Below, piece after piece: positions 1 through 5,559 of a stretch of DNA of 25,200 nt. Under the pieces are notes generated by a model. It saw nothing but the letters and a program-made list of their open reading frames with translations. It was not told where the DNA came from and made no database searches. Origin of the DNA: a virus; the IMG/VR virus record IMGVR_UViG_3300017963_000717, positions 1-25,200 of that record; one strand, given 5' to 3'. The translations under genes were made by a program, and so were the position numbers. Within the stretch, counting starts at the first letter, position 1. Every line of letters begins with the position of its first letter.

Positions 1-234
1 CGGCGACACTCCGAGGAATCCCGGCACGTCATAGATGTCTTTCACGTCCTCGAAGGCGTCCGCGGGCAGCGGCTTGCCCGTCGGACCGAAGAGACCGAGC
101 GCGGCGTGCGTCGCGACCTTCAACGGGTCGGCGAAGGATAAAATCATGTCGCCGCTGGCCTCGTCGCAAAGAAGCCTAGCGAGCGTGTCCTTCCCCGAGC
201 GGGGCGGACCGTTGAGCAGGGTGACGTGGACCAT
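1..234 (-). CDS. Deoxynucleoside monophosphate kinase-like protein, partial (3' end beyond window)
   Basis: Seventy-eight codons are visible, starting at the ATG at 234 and running off the left edge. A P-loop (NGPPRSGKDT, residues 8-17) lies almost at the N-terminus, as in phage dNMP kinases, which phosphorylate dNMPs to dNDPs. It is followed by LSFADPLK, resembling the segment after the P-loop in that family. Its ATG overlaps the TGA of the MazG-like gene (TGATG), so translation is probably coupled. The family call rests on the N-terminus only; another small P-loop kinase is possible. Confidence 0.7.
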   Translation of the reverse strand, partial: MVHVTLLNGPPRSGKDTLARLLCDEASGDMILSFADPLKVATHAALGLFGPTGKPLPADAFEDVKDIYDVPGFLGVSP

Positions 235-710
235 CAGAACTTCGGGGGCATCTGCTCGACGAGCAGGGAACGGACGTCGGGCTTCTGCCAGCCCTTGGGC
301 TTGATCCACTTCCCGCCGTCGGGGGCGGGCCGCTTCTTCATGTTGGCCGAGAAGATCGCCCGCCAGATCGGGGCGAGCTGGACGCCCATCCCGACGATGG
401 TCCCGAGGACCACCACGATGACGTCGACGGACTCCTGGACGATGGAGGACATGCAGCGGTCGCGCATGGCCGTCCGCAGCTCCAGCACCTCCTCGTCGAA
501 TAGGCGGGCGCGCAGGGCCCACCAGTCGTCGTCCTCGGGCAGGCCCGGGACGTCGGCCGTGCGGTGGCCGAAGTGCTCGTGCATGTCGTGCATGTCCGCC
601 TGCCACTCCAGCTCCCGAGCCTTCTTCGCGCACTCGATCAGGAGCGCGCGCTGGGTGAATGTGCGGCTCACGTTGGCCGCGTCCATCAGGGTCTCGCTCA
701 GGCGTTCCAT
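234..710 (-). CDS. MazG-like / phosphoribosyl-ATP pyrophosphohydrolase-like NTP pyrophosphohydrolase
   Basis: 158 aa, all-alpha. The metal-binding pattern of the MazG/PRA-PH superfamily is visible: FDEEVLEL (E73, E74, E77) followed by QESVDVIVV (E93, D96). The C-terminal part NMKKRPAPDGGKWIKPKGW (about 123-141) is typical of phage proteins annotated as PRA-PH-like. Members hydrolyse (d)NTPs to monophosphates plus pyrophosphate, which fits the dNMP kinase next door. The start at 710 is chosen because its ATG overlaps the upstream stop (TGATG) and precedes the conserved region. The same frame is open further upstream, but that part reads as low-complexity Arg/Pro and is the shadow of the neighbour. 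Confidence 0.78.
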   Translation of the reverse strand: MERLSETLMDAANVSRTFTQRALLIECAKKARELEWQADMHDMHEHFGHRTADVPGLPEDDDWWALRARLFDEEVLELRTAMRDRCMSSIVQESVDVIVVVLGTIVGMGVQLAPIWRAIFSANMKKRPAPDGGKWIKPKGWQKPDVRSLLVEQMPPKF

Positions 711-925
711 CAGGCGTCCACGACGTGGGGGAGGAGGGCGTCGCGCTCGACGGCGAACTGAATGTCCAGCTCGATCAGCGGAAGATATACCAGGGCGCCG
801 TCCAGTTCGTCCAGGACGTCGACCAGGAAGTCGCCGGGCTGGCGGCCGTGGAGCGCAATCGCAACAGCATCGAGGCTGTCGACAGTAAAGGTGGCGAGGG
901 TGTCGAGGTCGAAGAGTCGGTACAT
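710..925 (-). CDS. Hypothetical small acidic protein (71 aa)
   Basis: 71 aa, acidic, rich in Leu, Val and Asp (MYRLFDLDTLATF... ending LLPHVVDA), with no motif I recognise. Its TGA overlaps the start of the MazG-like gene. No Shine-Dalgarno is visible before the ATG at 925. A 6-bp hairpin with an ATGG loop lies 17-32 nt upstream. Upstream in-frame starts exist but would add an Arg/Pro-rich extension unlike the rest, so ATG 925 is preferred. Function unknown. Confidence 0.6.
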   Translation of the reverse strand: MYRLFDLDTLATFTVDSLDAVAIALHGRQPGDFLVDVLDELDGALVYLPLIELDIQFAVERDALLPHVVDA

Positions 926-941
926 GGCGTGGTTTGGCGGG

Positions 942-957
942 GCGGCACCATTGCCGC
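942..957 (-). other. Short hairpin upstream of the 71-aa gene
   Basis: GCGGCA and TGCCGC flank a 4-nt ATGG loop (minus-strand reading), 17 nt before the ATG at 925. There is no T-tract, so it is not a clear terminator. It could shape the leader of the 71-aa gene. This gap (926-1019) has no copy of the promoter cassette seen elsewhere. Confidence 0.35.
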
Positions 958-1019
958 ACCCATGGTATCGGCCGTCCCCCGGTCGAGCTGGAGCGCTGGC
1001 CTTGTTCTTTCGTGGTTTC

Positions 1020-1274
1020 TCAGAAAGAGGAGTCGGCCTCGATCTCGGCCATAATCTTCGCGGCAAGCGCATCCACGCGAGCGGCGGCCTCGGGGTTGCG
1101 CTCGCGCTGAAGCGCGACGGCGGAGCGGCGGATCCGGCGGGGCTGCTCGGTGCCGCAGCAGCGGCAGCGCCAGACGGGCGAGCCGTCCTCGGAGGTCGCG
1201 CGGTCGTGGACGTTGGTCCAGTTCTCGTTCGCGGGGCAGCAGCTCTGGCAGGTCTTGCGGGCGGTGTTCTTCAT
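1020..1274 (-). CDS. Small zinc-ribbon protein (84 aa)
   Basis: 84 aa beginning MKNTARKTCQSC. Two cysteine pairs, CQSC (residues 9-12) and CRCC (about 37-40), form a likely four-Cys zinc ribbon; the C-terminal half is a basic, Ala/Arg-rich helix. Zinc ribbons of this size often bind nucleic acid or protein, but no specific role can be assigned. It has its own promoter cassette: the ATG lies 9 nt after TATCCT, leaving no room for a Shine-Dalgarno. The first codons ATGAAGAACACC are shared with several other genes in the window. Confidence 0.7.
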   Translation of the reverse strand: MKNTARKTCQSCCPANENWTNVHDRATSEDGSPVWRCRCCGTEQPRRIRRSAVALQRERNPEAAARVDALAAKIMAEIEADSSF

Positions 1275-1283
1275 GACGCTGAC

Positions 1284-1311
1284 AGGATACCCGCCTCACG
1301 CGAAAAGGCAA
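1284..1311 (-). promoter_or_regulatory. Cassette promoter P1 (TTGCCT-16-TATCCT)
   Basis: On the minus strand TTGCCT (1311-1306), a 16-nt spacer containing TTTTCGCG, and TATCCT (1289-1284), followed by 9 nt and the ATG at 1274. The sequence fits a sigma70-type promoter and closely matches the other copies. Predicted transcription start is within about 3 nt of the ATG. Confidence 0.75.
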
Positions 1312-1313
1312 AC

Positions 1314-1343
1314 GGGGGAGCCGGTTTCTTTCCGGCGTCCCCC
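1314..1343 (-). terminator. Hairpin after the 103-aa gene, overlapping cassette P1
   Basis: Minus-strand stem GGGGGACGCCGG / CCGGCTCCCCC with one bulged base and an A-rich loop (AAAGAAA). It is followed by GTTTGCCTTTT, which acts both as the T-tract and as the -35 region of P1. It sits 7 nt after the stop of the upstream gene. Confidence 0.7.
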
Positions 1344-1350
1344 TCCGAGA

Positions 1351-1662
1351 TCAGACCCCGAGCTGCCCGGCCAGGCCGAGGTCGATCAGGCGGGCCCAGA
1401 CCTCCATGGCGTGCCAGGCGCTCGCCAGGTCGTCGGCCTCCATCTCGAAGCTGAAGCTCATGACGCGGCAGGTGCCGTCGGCCAGCTCCTCCAGGACGTA
1501 GCCGCCCCAGGCGTCGTCGCCTTCTCCGGTCTCGCGGCTCCACCACTCGCCGTCGGGCTGCTGCTTCCACTCGAAGACAGGTCGGTCGTTCATGCCGACC
1601 TTGCGGTCGAGGGCGAGGGAAAGGATGGCGGAGGCGCTGGTGTACGTTTCGGTGATCTTCAT
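1351..1662 (-). CDS. Hypothetical protein (103 aa), first gene behind promoter P2
   Basis: 103 aa starting MKITETYTSAS. Acidic, with aromatic-rich stretches (EWKQQPDGEWWSRE, WGGYVLEELADG) that suggest a small beta-rich fold followed by a C-terminal helix (DDLASAWHAMEVWARLIDLG). No family recognised. The ATG at 1662 is 9 nt downstream of the -10 box, as in the sister genes, and no Shine-Dalgarno fits. It is monocistronic by context: its own promoter upstream and a strong hairpin right after its stop. Confidence 0.68.
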   Translation of the reverse strand: MKITETYTSASAILSLALDRKVGMNDRPVFEWKQQPDGEWWSRETGEGDDAWGGYVLEELADGTCRVMSFSFEMEADDLASAWHAMEVWARLIDLGLAGQLGV

Positions 1663-1671
1663 GACGCCACC

Positions 1672-1699
1672 ATACTACCCGCCTCACGCGAAAAGGCAA
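1672..1699 (-). promoter_or_regulatory. Cassette promoter P2 (TTGCCT-16-TAGTAT)
   Basis: TTGCCT (1699-1694), a 16-nt spacer with TTTTCGCGTGAGGCGGG as in P1, TAGTAT (1677-1672), then 9 nt to the ATG at 1662. The spacer is identical to that of P1, so similarity extends well beyond the two hexamers. Confidence 0.72.
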
Positions 1700-1709
1700 A
1701 CGGGAGGCA

Positions 1710-1723
1710 TCGCTTTTCTGCGA
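1710..1723 (-). terminator. Weak hairpin after the ClpP-like gene
   Basis: Minus-strand TCGC-AGAAAA-GCGA just after the stop at 1729, upstream of P2. The stem is short, but the loop is the same A-rich AGAAAA seen upstream of P7. It may work as a weak terminator or as an A-rich upstream promoter element. Confidence 0.4.
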
Positions 1724-1728
1724 GAGTC

Positions 1729-2223
1729 TCAGGCCGGGAAGATGATCTCGTCCACCAGGCCCCACTCCAGGGCCTGCTCCGCGCCGAAGAACGTGTCCGT
1801 GCCCGTCATGCGCCGGAGCCAGAAGCGGTGGTCCTTCCGCGCGCTGTAGCGCGCCAGGAGCCGGGCATAGGTCTCCGTCATGCGGCGGCCCCACGTCACG
1901 TTGGCCTCGACGTGGTCGAGCGTGCCGTCCGCCTCCTCCAGGCTGATCGAGTGCAGCATCCAGACGGTGTTCGGCATCGTCGTGCGCTGGCCCGGGGCCC
2001 CGCAGGCGACGATGAGCGGCGCGGCCGACTGGCACCGGCCCACGGCGCAGGTGCGGACGATGCGCGGCGAAGCGGCGATCAGGTCGTGCAGGCCGAACGC
2101 CAGCTCCACGTCACCGCCGGGCGAGCAGACGAGCAGGTCCAGCGCGGAGCTTCCGACGACGAGCTGCTGCGCGAGCTGCGCGAAGCGCTCCTCGGTGATC
2201 TCGCCGTTCAGGAATAGCTTCAC
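1729..2223 (-). CDS. ClpP-like serine peptidase
   Basis: 164 aa with the ClpP/crotonase fold signature. The catalytic triad can be read: S66 in GRCQSAAP, H91 in WMLHSIS, D143 in TGTDTFFGAEQA, with Ser-His spacing of 25 as in ClpP. SPGGDV (34-39) matches the oxyanion/strand motif, and the C-terminus EWGLVDEI is typical. The GTG start at 2223 overlaps the TGA of the phosphoesterase gene (GTGA). In phages ClpP-like enzymes often process capsid proteins, but no portal or capsid gene is nearby. It sits among small early-type genes, so a role against host or phage proteins is possible. No adjacent ATPase is seen. Confidence 0.85.
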   Translation of the reverse strand: MKLFLNGEITEERFAQLAQQLVVGSSALDLLVCSPGGDVELAFGLHDLIAASPRIVRTCAVGRCQSAAPLIVACGAPGQRTTMPNTVWMLHSISLEEADGTLDHVEANVTWGRRMTETYARLLARYSARKDHRFWLRRMTGTDTFFGAEQALEWGLVDEIIFPA

Positions 2224-3515
2224 TCGTCCAGCCAGTTCCGCCGCCAGTCGGGCATCTCCCCCGAACGGTCGTCCGTCAGGTGCAGGCCCTCGAACGTGCA
2301 GAAGCCGTCGTTCGTCACCACCGGGTACTGCTGCACGCGGCCCGTGCGCGGGTGGAGGAAGGCGATGCCGAATCCCTTCTGCCAGCCGCTGTTCCGCTTC
2401 TTGAAGAGGTAGGCTTTGCCCGCGCGCTCCGTGCAGCCCATGGGCGTCGACATCCAGGAGTGCGCGCCCATGGACTCGGAGGTGGAGTAGGCCATGCCCG
2501 CGCGGTGGACGTGGCCGCTCTGGCCCGAGCGGCCCGCGGAGCGCAGCTCCTGGAGGTAGGGGGTCTGGCCGAGGCTCGTGCCGTGGTAGACGGTGTAGAA
2601 CCCATGGAAGAGCGTGCCCGGCAGGTCGTCCTCCTGATCCTTCGGCGAGGCGATGGTGCCCTGCTGCGCGAGCTTGATGCCCAGGTCATCGACGCCCGCG
2701 AGCTTGTCGAATCGCATGGTGGGGAGGCCCGACAGGGCGGGCGCGACCTGGGCCAGGTACATGGCGAGCCGGTCGAGGCCGTGGTTCCCGGAGCCCCATA
2801 CGATGTCGGCGTCGGGCGCGATGGCCCGGAGCTGCTCGAACATGGTGCGGGCGAACTCGAACTCCAGCTCCAGGGACACCGACCAGCCTGGGATCTTGGG
2901 GTGGCGCGAGATCGCCGCGCCCTCCAGGATGTCGCCGTTCAGGTAGATGACGTCCGGGTCCAGGTGCTCGACGGCGCGCTTGAAGCAGTACCAGGTGAAC
3001 GGGTCCAGGAACGTGGAGTGCGTGTCGCTGATCGACAGGATCAGCTCCACGTCCTTCGCCTCGCGGTCGCTCGGGTCGTAGCGGTGCGGGTGCATGAACC
3101 GCTCCTGGTAGCGGGCGGCGTGCTCGCGGCGCGACTGCTCCGCGCGGGCGCTCTTCCACCTGCGGGTGCCGATCTTGTCGACCAGGCCCGCGACCTCCTT
3201 CGCGTGCTCGAACGTGCCGAACTGCCGCTCGACGTGCTCGATGTACCAGGAGCCCATGCGCTTGTAGCGCTTGCGGGTCAGCGTGCGGTCACGCCAGCCT
3301 CGCGGGTTCAGCTCCTCATCCTCGGCGACGCGGATCATGTCCGCGACCAGCTCCTCCACGGTGGGCTCGCCCTCGCGCTTCGCGTTCCGCTCCCGCTCCG
3401 CCTCGGCGGACTCGCGGGCCTTGCGGTCCTGGTAGCGGCGGCGCTCCGCCTCGTTCAGGCGGACGCTGTCGGGTGCTGCGAGCCACTTGTCGTAGCCGGT
3501 CTCTTCGTCACTCAT
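2220..3515 (-). CDS. Calcineurin-like metallophosphoesterase with N-terminal DNA-binding-like domain
   Basis: 431 aa. The C-terminal two thirds carry the metallophosphoesterase motifs in order: SDTH (D164, H166), NGDI (D195), GNH (243-245), a later His (H311) and GHVH (334-337). The first about 50 residues are charged and helical. Residues about 54-111 (ELVADMIRVAEDEELNPRGW... to FEHAKEVAGL) resemble the repeat domain that accompanies homing endonucleases and binds DNA. Similar phage proteins are annotated as phosphoesterases or DNA repair exonucleases. The ATG at 3515 lies inside the end of the upstream gene (8-nt overlap), so translation is coupled. A DNA-processing phosphodiesterase is inferred; the substrate is unknown. 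Confidence 0.85.
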   Translation of the reverse strand: MSDEETGYDKWLAAPDSVRLNEAERRRYQDRKARESAEAERERNAKREGEPTVEELVADMIRVAEDEELNPRGWRDRTLTRKRYKRMGSWYIEHVERQFGTFEHAKEVAGLVDKIGTRRWKSARAEQSRREHAARYQERFMHPHRYDPSDREAKDVELILSISDTHSTFLDPFTWYCFKRAVEHLDPDVIYLNGDILEGAAISRHPKIPGWSVSLELEFEFARTMFEQLRAIAPDADIVWGSGNHGLDRLAMYLAQVAPALSGLPTMRFDKLAGVDDLGIKLAQQGTIASPKDQEDDLPGTLFHGFYTVYHGTSLGQTPYLQELRSAGRSGQSGHVHRAGMAYSTSESMGAHSWMSTPMGCTERAGKAYLFKKRNSGWQKGFGIAFLHPRTGRVQQYPVVTNDGFCTFEGLHLTDDRSGEMPDWRRNWLDE

Positions 3516-3765
3516 GGATGGGTGCCAGGTCGGCGATGCCCAGGCAGGCGTGGAGGTGGTTGTACGCGGTGGAGTTCGCGCGGATGCCGTAGGTCGGGGC
3601 CAGGTAGGTCCGGTGGAACCTGTTCAGGCTCAGGACCACCTTGCCGGACTGGACGTCCTCGACGAAGCGCACGAAGTCGGCTGCGGCCTTCGGGTTCGAG
3701 CAGATCGAGCAGCGCGTGCCCGGTCGTTTCGGGCCCGTGGTGCTGGCCCATTCGTCGTAGTTCAT
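3508..3765 (-). CDS. Small putative zinc-binding, HTH-like protein (85 aa)
   Basis: 85 aa. CSIC near residues 19-22 and a distal HLHAC could form a Cys/His metal site. The spacing and the following helices resemble small phage proteins of the CxxC...H...H type with a resolvase-like helix-turn-helix, some annotated as DNA-binding. Its ATG overlaps the stop of the 29-aa ORF (ATGA), and its end overlaps the phosphoesterase start. Function not established. Confidence 0.6.
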   Translation of the reverse strand: MNYDEWASTTGPKRPGTRCSICSNPKAAADFVRFVEDVQSGKVVLSLNRFHRTYLAPTYGIRANSTAYNHLHACLGIADLAPIHE

Positions 3766-3851
3766 CCGATCGTGGCCTGGAGCATGGCGGCTGCGGCGAA
3801 GCCACCGAGGAAGATAGCGAACGGCGGGATGCTGGTGATGATGTCCTCCAT
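3762..3851 (-). CDS. Membrane microprotein (29 aa)
   Basis: 29 codons. After MEDIITSIPP the peptide is one hydrophobic stretch with small residues (FAIFLGGFAAAAMLQATIG), long enough to cross a membrane. Support comes from GC3-rich codons and an exact ATGA overlap with the next gene. No Shine-Dalgarno precedes the ATG. Role unknown; such peptides can be holin-like, inhibitors, or simply coupled leader ORFs. Confidence 0.5.
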   Translation of the reverse strand: MEDIITSIPPFAIFLGGFAAAAMLQATIG

Positions 3852-3897
3852 GGTACTGGAAAGATCGGCAGGATGGTGGTCGAGAATGAAGGGCCGA

Positions 3898-3913
3898 AGC
3901 CGGTTTCCCGGCT
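3898..3913 (-). terminator. GAAA-tetraloop hairpin after the 66-aa gene
   Basis: AGCCGG-GAAA-CCGGCT on the minus strand, 16 nt after the stop at 3930, followed by the pyrimidine-rich TCGGCCCTTCATTCTC. The stem is compact with a stable GNRA loop, but the T-tract is imperfect. Confidence 0.5.
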
Positions 3914-3929
3914 CCGTCCCAGGTTGGGA

Positions 3930-4130
3930 TCAGGCGGTCTTCAGCTCCCACCCGCGGGCGCGGAGGTTGCGATAGGTCTCGCGGGCCTCCTCGATGCCGT
4001 CGACGTCGGCGGACTCGCCCATGTAGTCGTCGGCGTACCACAGCTCGACGGTGCCGTCGGTGCGGGGGACGAAGCGGACGTAGTCGCCGTTCGGGCTGAC
4101 GAGGGTGTAGTGCTGCGCGGTGTTCTTCAT
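3930..4130 (-). CDS. Hypothetical small protein (66 aa)
   Basis: 66 aa starting MKNTAQHYTLVSPNGDYVRF. Likely a short beta-sheet (YVRFVPRTDGTVELWYADDY) followed by a helix (GIEEARETYRNLRARGWELKTA). No family recognised. It is expressed from cassette promoter P3, with 9 nt between the -10 box and ATG and no Shine-Dalgarno, and is followed by a hairpin. The first four residues match those of several other cassette genes although the rest is unrelated. Confidence 0.68.
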   Translation of the reverse strand: MKNTAQHYTLVSPNGDYVRFVPRTDGTVELWYADDYMGESADVDGIEEARETYRNLRARGWELKTA

Positions 4131-4139
4131 GACGCTGAC

Positions 4140-4167
4140 AGTATAGCGCCCTCACGCGAAAAGGCAA
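4140..4167 (-). promoter_or_regulatory. Cassette promoter P3 (TTGCCT-16-TATACT)
   Basis: TTGCCT (4167-4162), a 16-nt spacer with TTTTCGCGTGAGGG, TATACT (4145-4140), 9 nt, ATG at 4130. Close to the bacterial -10 consensus. Confidence 0.78.
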
Positions 4168-4169
4168 AT

Positions 4170-4196
4170 GGAATCCCCGGGATTCCCGAGGATTCC
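4170..4196 (-). terminator. Strong intrinsic terminator after the 168-aa gene
   Basis: Minus-strand GGAATCCTCGGG-AAT-CCCGGGGATTCC, a 12-bp stem with one G-T wobble, followed by ATTTGCCTTTT. As at 1314-1343, the T-rich tail contains the -35 box of the next promoter (P3). Confidence 0.75.
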
Positions 4197-4208
4197 TTCC
4201 GTCCCGGA

Positions 4209-4715
4209 TCAGCGCACTCTCAGGCCGTGGTTCAGGGACAGGCCGGTCAGCTCGCGGGCGAAGTCCCGCAGGATCTCGCTGCGCCCATCGTAGGGCGCAG
4301 CGTTCAGGCGGCCCAGCAGCTCCTCGATCTCGCCGTCTTCGAGCTGGACCACCAGGAGGTCCCGGTGGAGCGAGCGGTAGCGCCAGCCACCGGAGGGCGT
4401 GGTGCGTCGGCTTGTGAGCTGCTCGGTGTAAACGCGAGTCTCGCGGCAGCCTTCGACGGTCGCCTGGTAGGCGTACCTCGCCGGGTGGTGCGTCTTCCGG
4501 GCGTACTCTCCGGCGTGCTGCCAGGTGACCCGGACATGGTGCCCGCCCATGCCGAGGCTATCATCGTAGGTCACCTCGAAGTCGATGCCGCTCACAACCT
4601 TATCCCAGGAGTCGGCCGTCCTCATGATGATCTGGGCGTAACGCCCGACGTCGCCTTCGCGGGGCAGCTCGGTGTTCAGGTAGGCGTGGGTTCTCGTTTC
4701 GGTGGTGTTCTTCAT
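4209..4715 (-). CDS. Hypothetical protein (168 aa), promoter P4
   Basis: 168 aa starting MKNTTETRTHAYLNTEL. Mixed alpha/beta with several Tyr/His-rich strands (GIDFEVTYDD, GHHVRVTWQHAGEY) and a C-terminal helical half (LVVQLEDGEIEELLGRLNAAP). No family recognised. An in-frame GTG at 4724 would give three extra residues, but the ATG at 4715 is preferred because it lies at the fixed 9-nt distance from the -10 box and reproduces the ATGAAGAACACC start of its sister genes. A strong terminator follows. Confidence 0.7.
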   Translation of the reverse strand: MKNTTETRTHAYLNTELPREGDVGRYAQIIMRTADSWDKVVSGIDFEVTYDDSLGMGGHHVRVTWQHAGEYARKTHHPARYAYQATVEGCRETRVYTEQLTSRRTTPSGGWRYRSLHRDLLVVQLEDGEIEELLGRLNAAPYDGRSEILRDFARELTGLSLNHGLRVR

Positions 4716-4720
4716 GACGC

Positions 4721-4999
4721 TCACAGTATAGCGCCCTTCCGCGGAAAAGCAAGTCGCGGTGCCAGTTTCTTTTCCGTCGCGTCCACGGCGTGGGACAGGA
4801 GCCCCGGCAAGCAGCGAATGACGGTCGGTGTCTCGCTCGGGAAAAATCCCGCCGCGACGATCTTCCCGCCGAGATGAATCTCCGCGGATCTCCGGTCGAC
4901 GATGTAGGCGCGCAGCTCCCCGAGGTGCTCGGGAATCCGCGGACGGACCTCGGCCAGGGCGGCCACGATCTCCTCCTGGATTCGAGCCGTGGTGCTCAT
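4721..4999 (-). CDS. Hypothetical protein (92 aa)
   Basis: 92 aa. N-terminal helix (TTARIQEEIVAALAEVRPRI), a central strand region (LRAYIVDRRSAEIHLGGKIVAAGFFPSE reads as beta-alpha), and a basic C-terminus. The last about 15 residues are encoded by the cassette hairpin and promoter P4, so this tail may have been acquired when the cassette replaced the original stop. The ATG at 4999 overlaps the upstream stop (ATGA), so it forms an operon with the 78-aa gene. Function unknown. Confidence 0.62.
   Translation of the reverse strand: MSTTARIQEEIVAALAEVRPRIPEHLGELRAYIVDRRSAEIHLGGKIVAAGFFPSETPTVIRCLPGLLSHAVDATEKKLAPRLAFPRKGAIL
4725..4752 (-). promoter_or_regulatory. Cassette promoter P4 (TTGCTT-16-TATACT), inside upstream gene
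   Basis: TTGCTT (4752-4747), a 16-nt spacer with TTCCGCGGAAGG, TATACT (4730-4725), 9 nt, ATG at 4715. Unlike P1-P3, the whole promoter lies within the last codons of the preceding 92-aa gene, whose stop is at 4721-4723. Confidence 0.72.
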
Positions 5000-5232
5000 G
5001 CGAGCACCTTGGCGAGGGCCATCTCGGCGGCCCTGATGTTCAGGAGGTTGGCCGCGGCCTCGGCGCGGCGGGAGAGGTCGTCGTCGCCCAGCCAGGAGGC
5101 CAGCTCGGACCTCTCCTCCAGGTCGCCGATCAGCGTGTCGTCGACCTCCAGGCCGCCGAGGGAGAGCACCGTGCGCGCGGCGCGGATGGTGGAGCGGATT
5201 TGTTTGCGGAGCGTTTGCAGGTCGTTCTTCAT
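4996..5232 (-). CDS. Hypothetical helical protein (78 aa), promoter P5
   Basis: 78 aa, predicted entirely helical: MKNDLQTLRKQIRSTIRAA, then GDLEERSELASWLGDDDLSRRAEAA and a C-terminal Ala/Leu helix. No motif recognised. The ATG at 5232 is 9 nt from the -10 box of P5 and shares the ATGAAGAAC start. It is followed, with a 4-nt overlap, by the 92-aa gene. Confidence 0.66.
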   Translation of the reverse strand: MKNDLQTLRKQIRSTIRAARTVLSLGGLEVDDTLIGDLEERSELASWLGDDDLSRRAEAAANLLNIRAAEMALAKVLA

Positions 5233-5241
5233 GACGCTGGT

Positions 5242-5269
5242 ACTATACCGCCTTGCCGCAGAAAGGCAA
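5242..5269 (-). promoter_or_regulatory. Cassette promoter P5 (TTGCCT-16-TATAGT)
   Basis: TTGCCT (5269-5264), a 16-nt spacer with TTCTGCGGCAAGG, TATAGT (5247-5242), 9 nt, ATG at 5232. Confidence 0.76.
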
Positions 5270-5305
5270 ACGGGGGAGCCGGTTCCTTTTCGGCGTCCCC
5301 CGTTT
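5267..5305 (-). terminator. Long hairpin after the wHTH gene
   Basis: Minus-strand AAACGGGGGACGCCG pairs with CGGCTCCCCCGTTT around an A-rich loop (AAAAGGAAC), with one bulge; it is the strongest cassette hairpin. The T-rich tail TTTGCCTTTC overlaps the P5 -35 box. It lies just after the stop at 5309. Confidence 0.75.
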
Positions 5306-5308
5306 GGA

Positions 5309-5521
5309 TCAGTCCACCTTGACGGGAAGAGCCATCATGCCACCGTCTGGGCTGATGCTCAGAGTGATGAGGCCGCGCTTCTCCAGCGCCCGGAGAGTGG
5401 ACGCGGGCACGTTGATCTGCCAGCCGCGGTCATCGACATCGTGACCGGCGAACATGCCTCCGCGCTTGGTGACAAGGTCGAGGATCTGCTGCATCTTCGG
5501 GGTGAGTTCGGTGTTCTTCAT
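5309..5521 (-). CDS. Winged-helix-like small DNA-binding protein (70 aa)
   Basis: 70 aa. TPKMQQILDLVTKRGG followed by ASTLRALEKRGLITLS matches the helix / recognition helix / wing pattern of small winged-helix domains (MarR- or phage-type). Basic and glycine-containing strands follow (ISPDGGMMALPVKVD). A DNA-binding regulator is inferred; the target is unknown, though the repeated promoters in the window are an obvious candidate. Expressed from P6 with the usual 9-nt gap and MKNT start, and closed by a strong terminator. Confidence 0.62.
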   Translation of the reverse strand: MKNTELTPKMQQILDLVTKRGGMFAGHDVDDRGWQINVPASTLRALEKRGLITLSISPDGGMMALPVKVD

Positions 5522-5530
5522 GACGCTGGT

Positions 5531-5558
5531 ACTATACCCGCTCCACGCGAGAAAGCAA
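5531..5558 (-). promoter_or_regulatory. Cassette promoter P6 (TTGCTT-16-TATAGT)
   Basis: TTGCTT (5558-5553), a 16-nt spacer with TCTCGCGTGGAGCGGG, TATAGT (5536-5531), 9 nt, ATG at 5521. The upstream gene's TGA (5562-5560) directly abuts the -35 box. Confidence 0.77.
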
Positions 5559-5559
5559 G

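Noticed and set aside
4716-4724. GTG at 4724 as start of the 168-aa gene
   Set aside because: It would lie directly next to the -10 box, upstream of the predicted transcript start; ATG 4715 matches the sister genes.
2280-4877. Very long plus-strand open frame (about 865 codons) antisense to several genes
   Set aside because: It runs across multiple real minus-strand genes and promoter cassettes, and its translation is Ala/Val/Arg/Gly-rich with no motifs. This is a shadow of GC-rich codon use.
1284-5558. CRISPR-like repeats, suggested by the regularly recurring motif
   Set aside because: The copies are separated by genes of varying length and aligned to promoters and start codons, not to uniform spacers.
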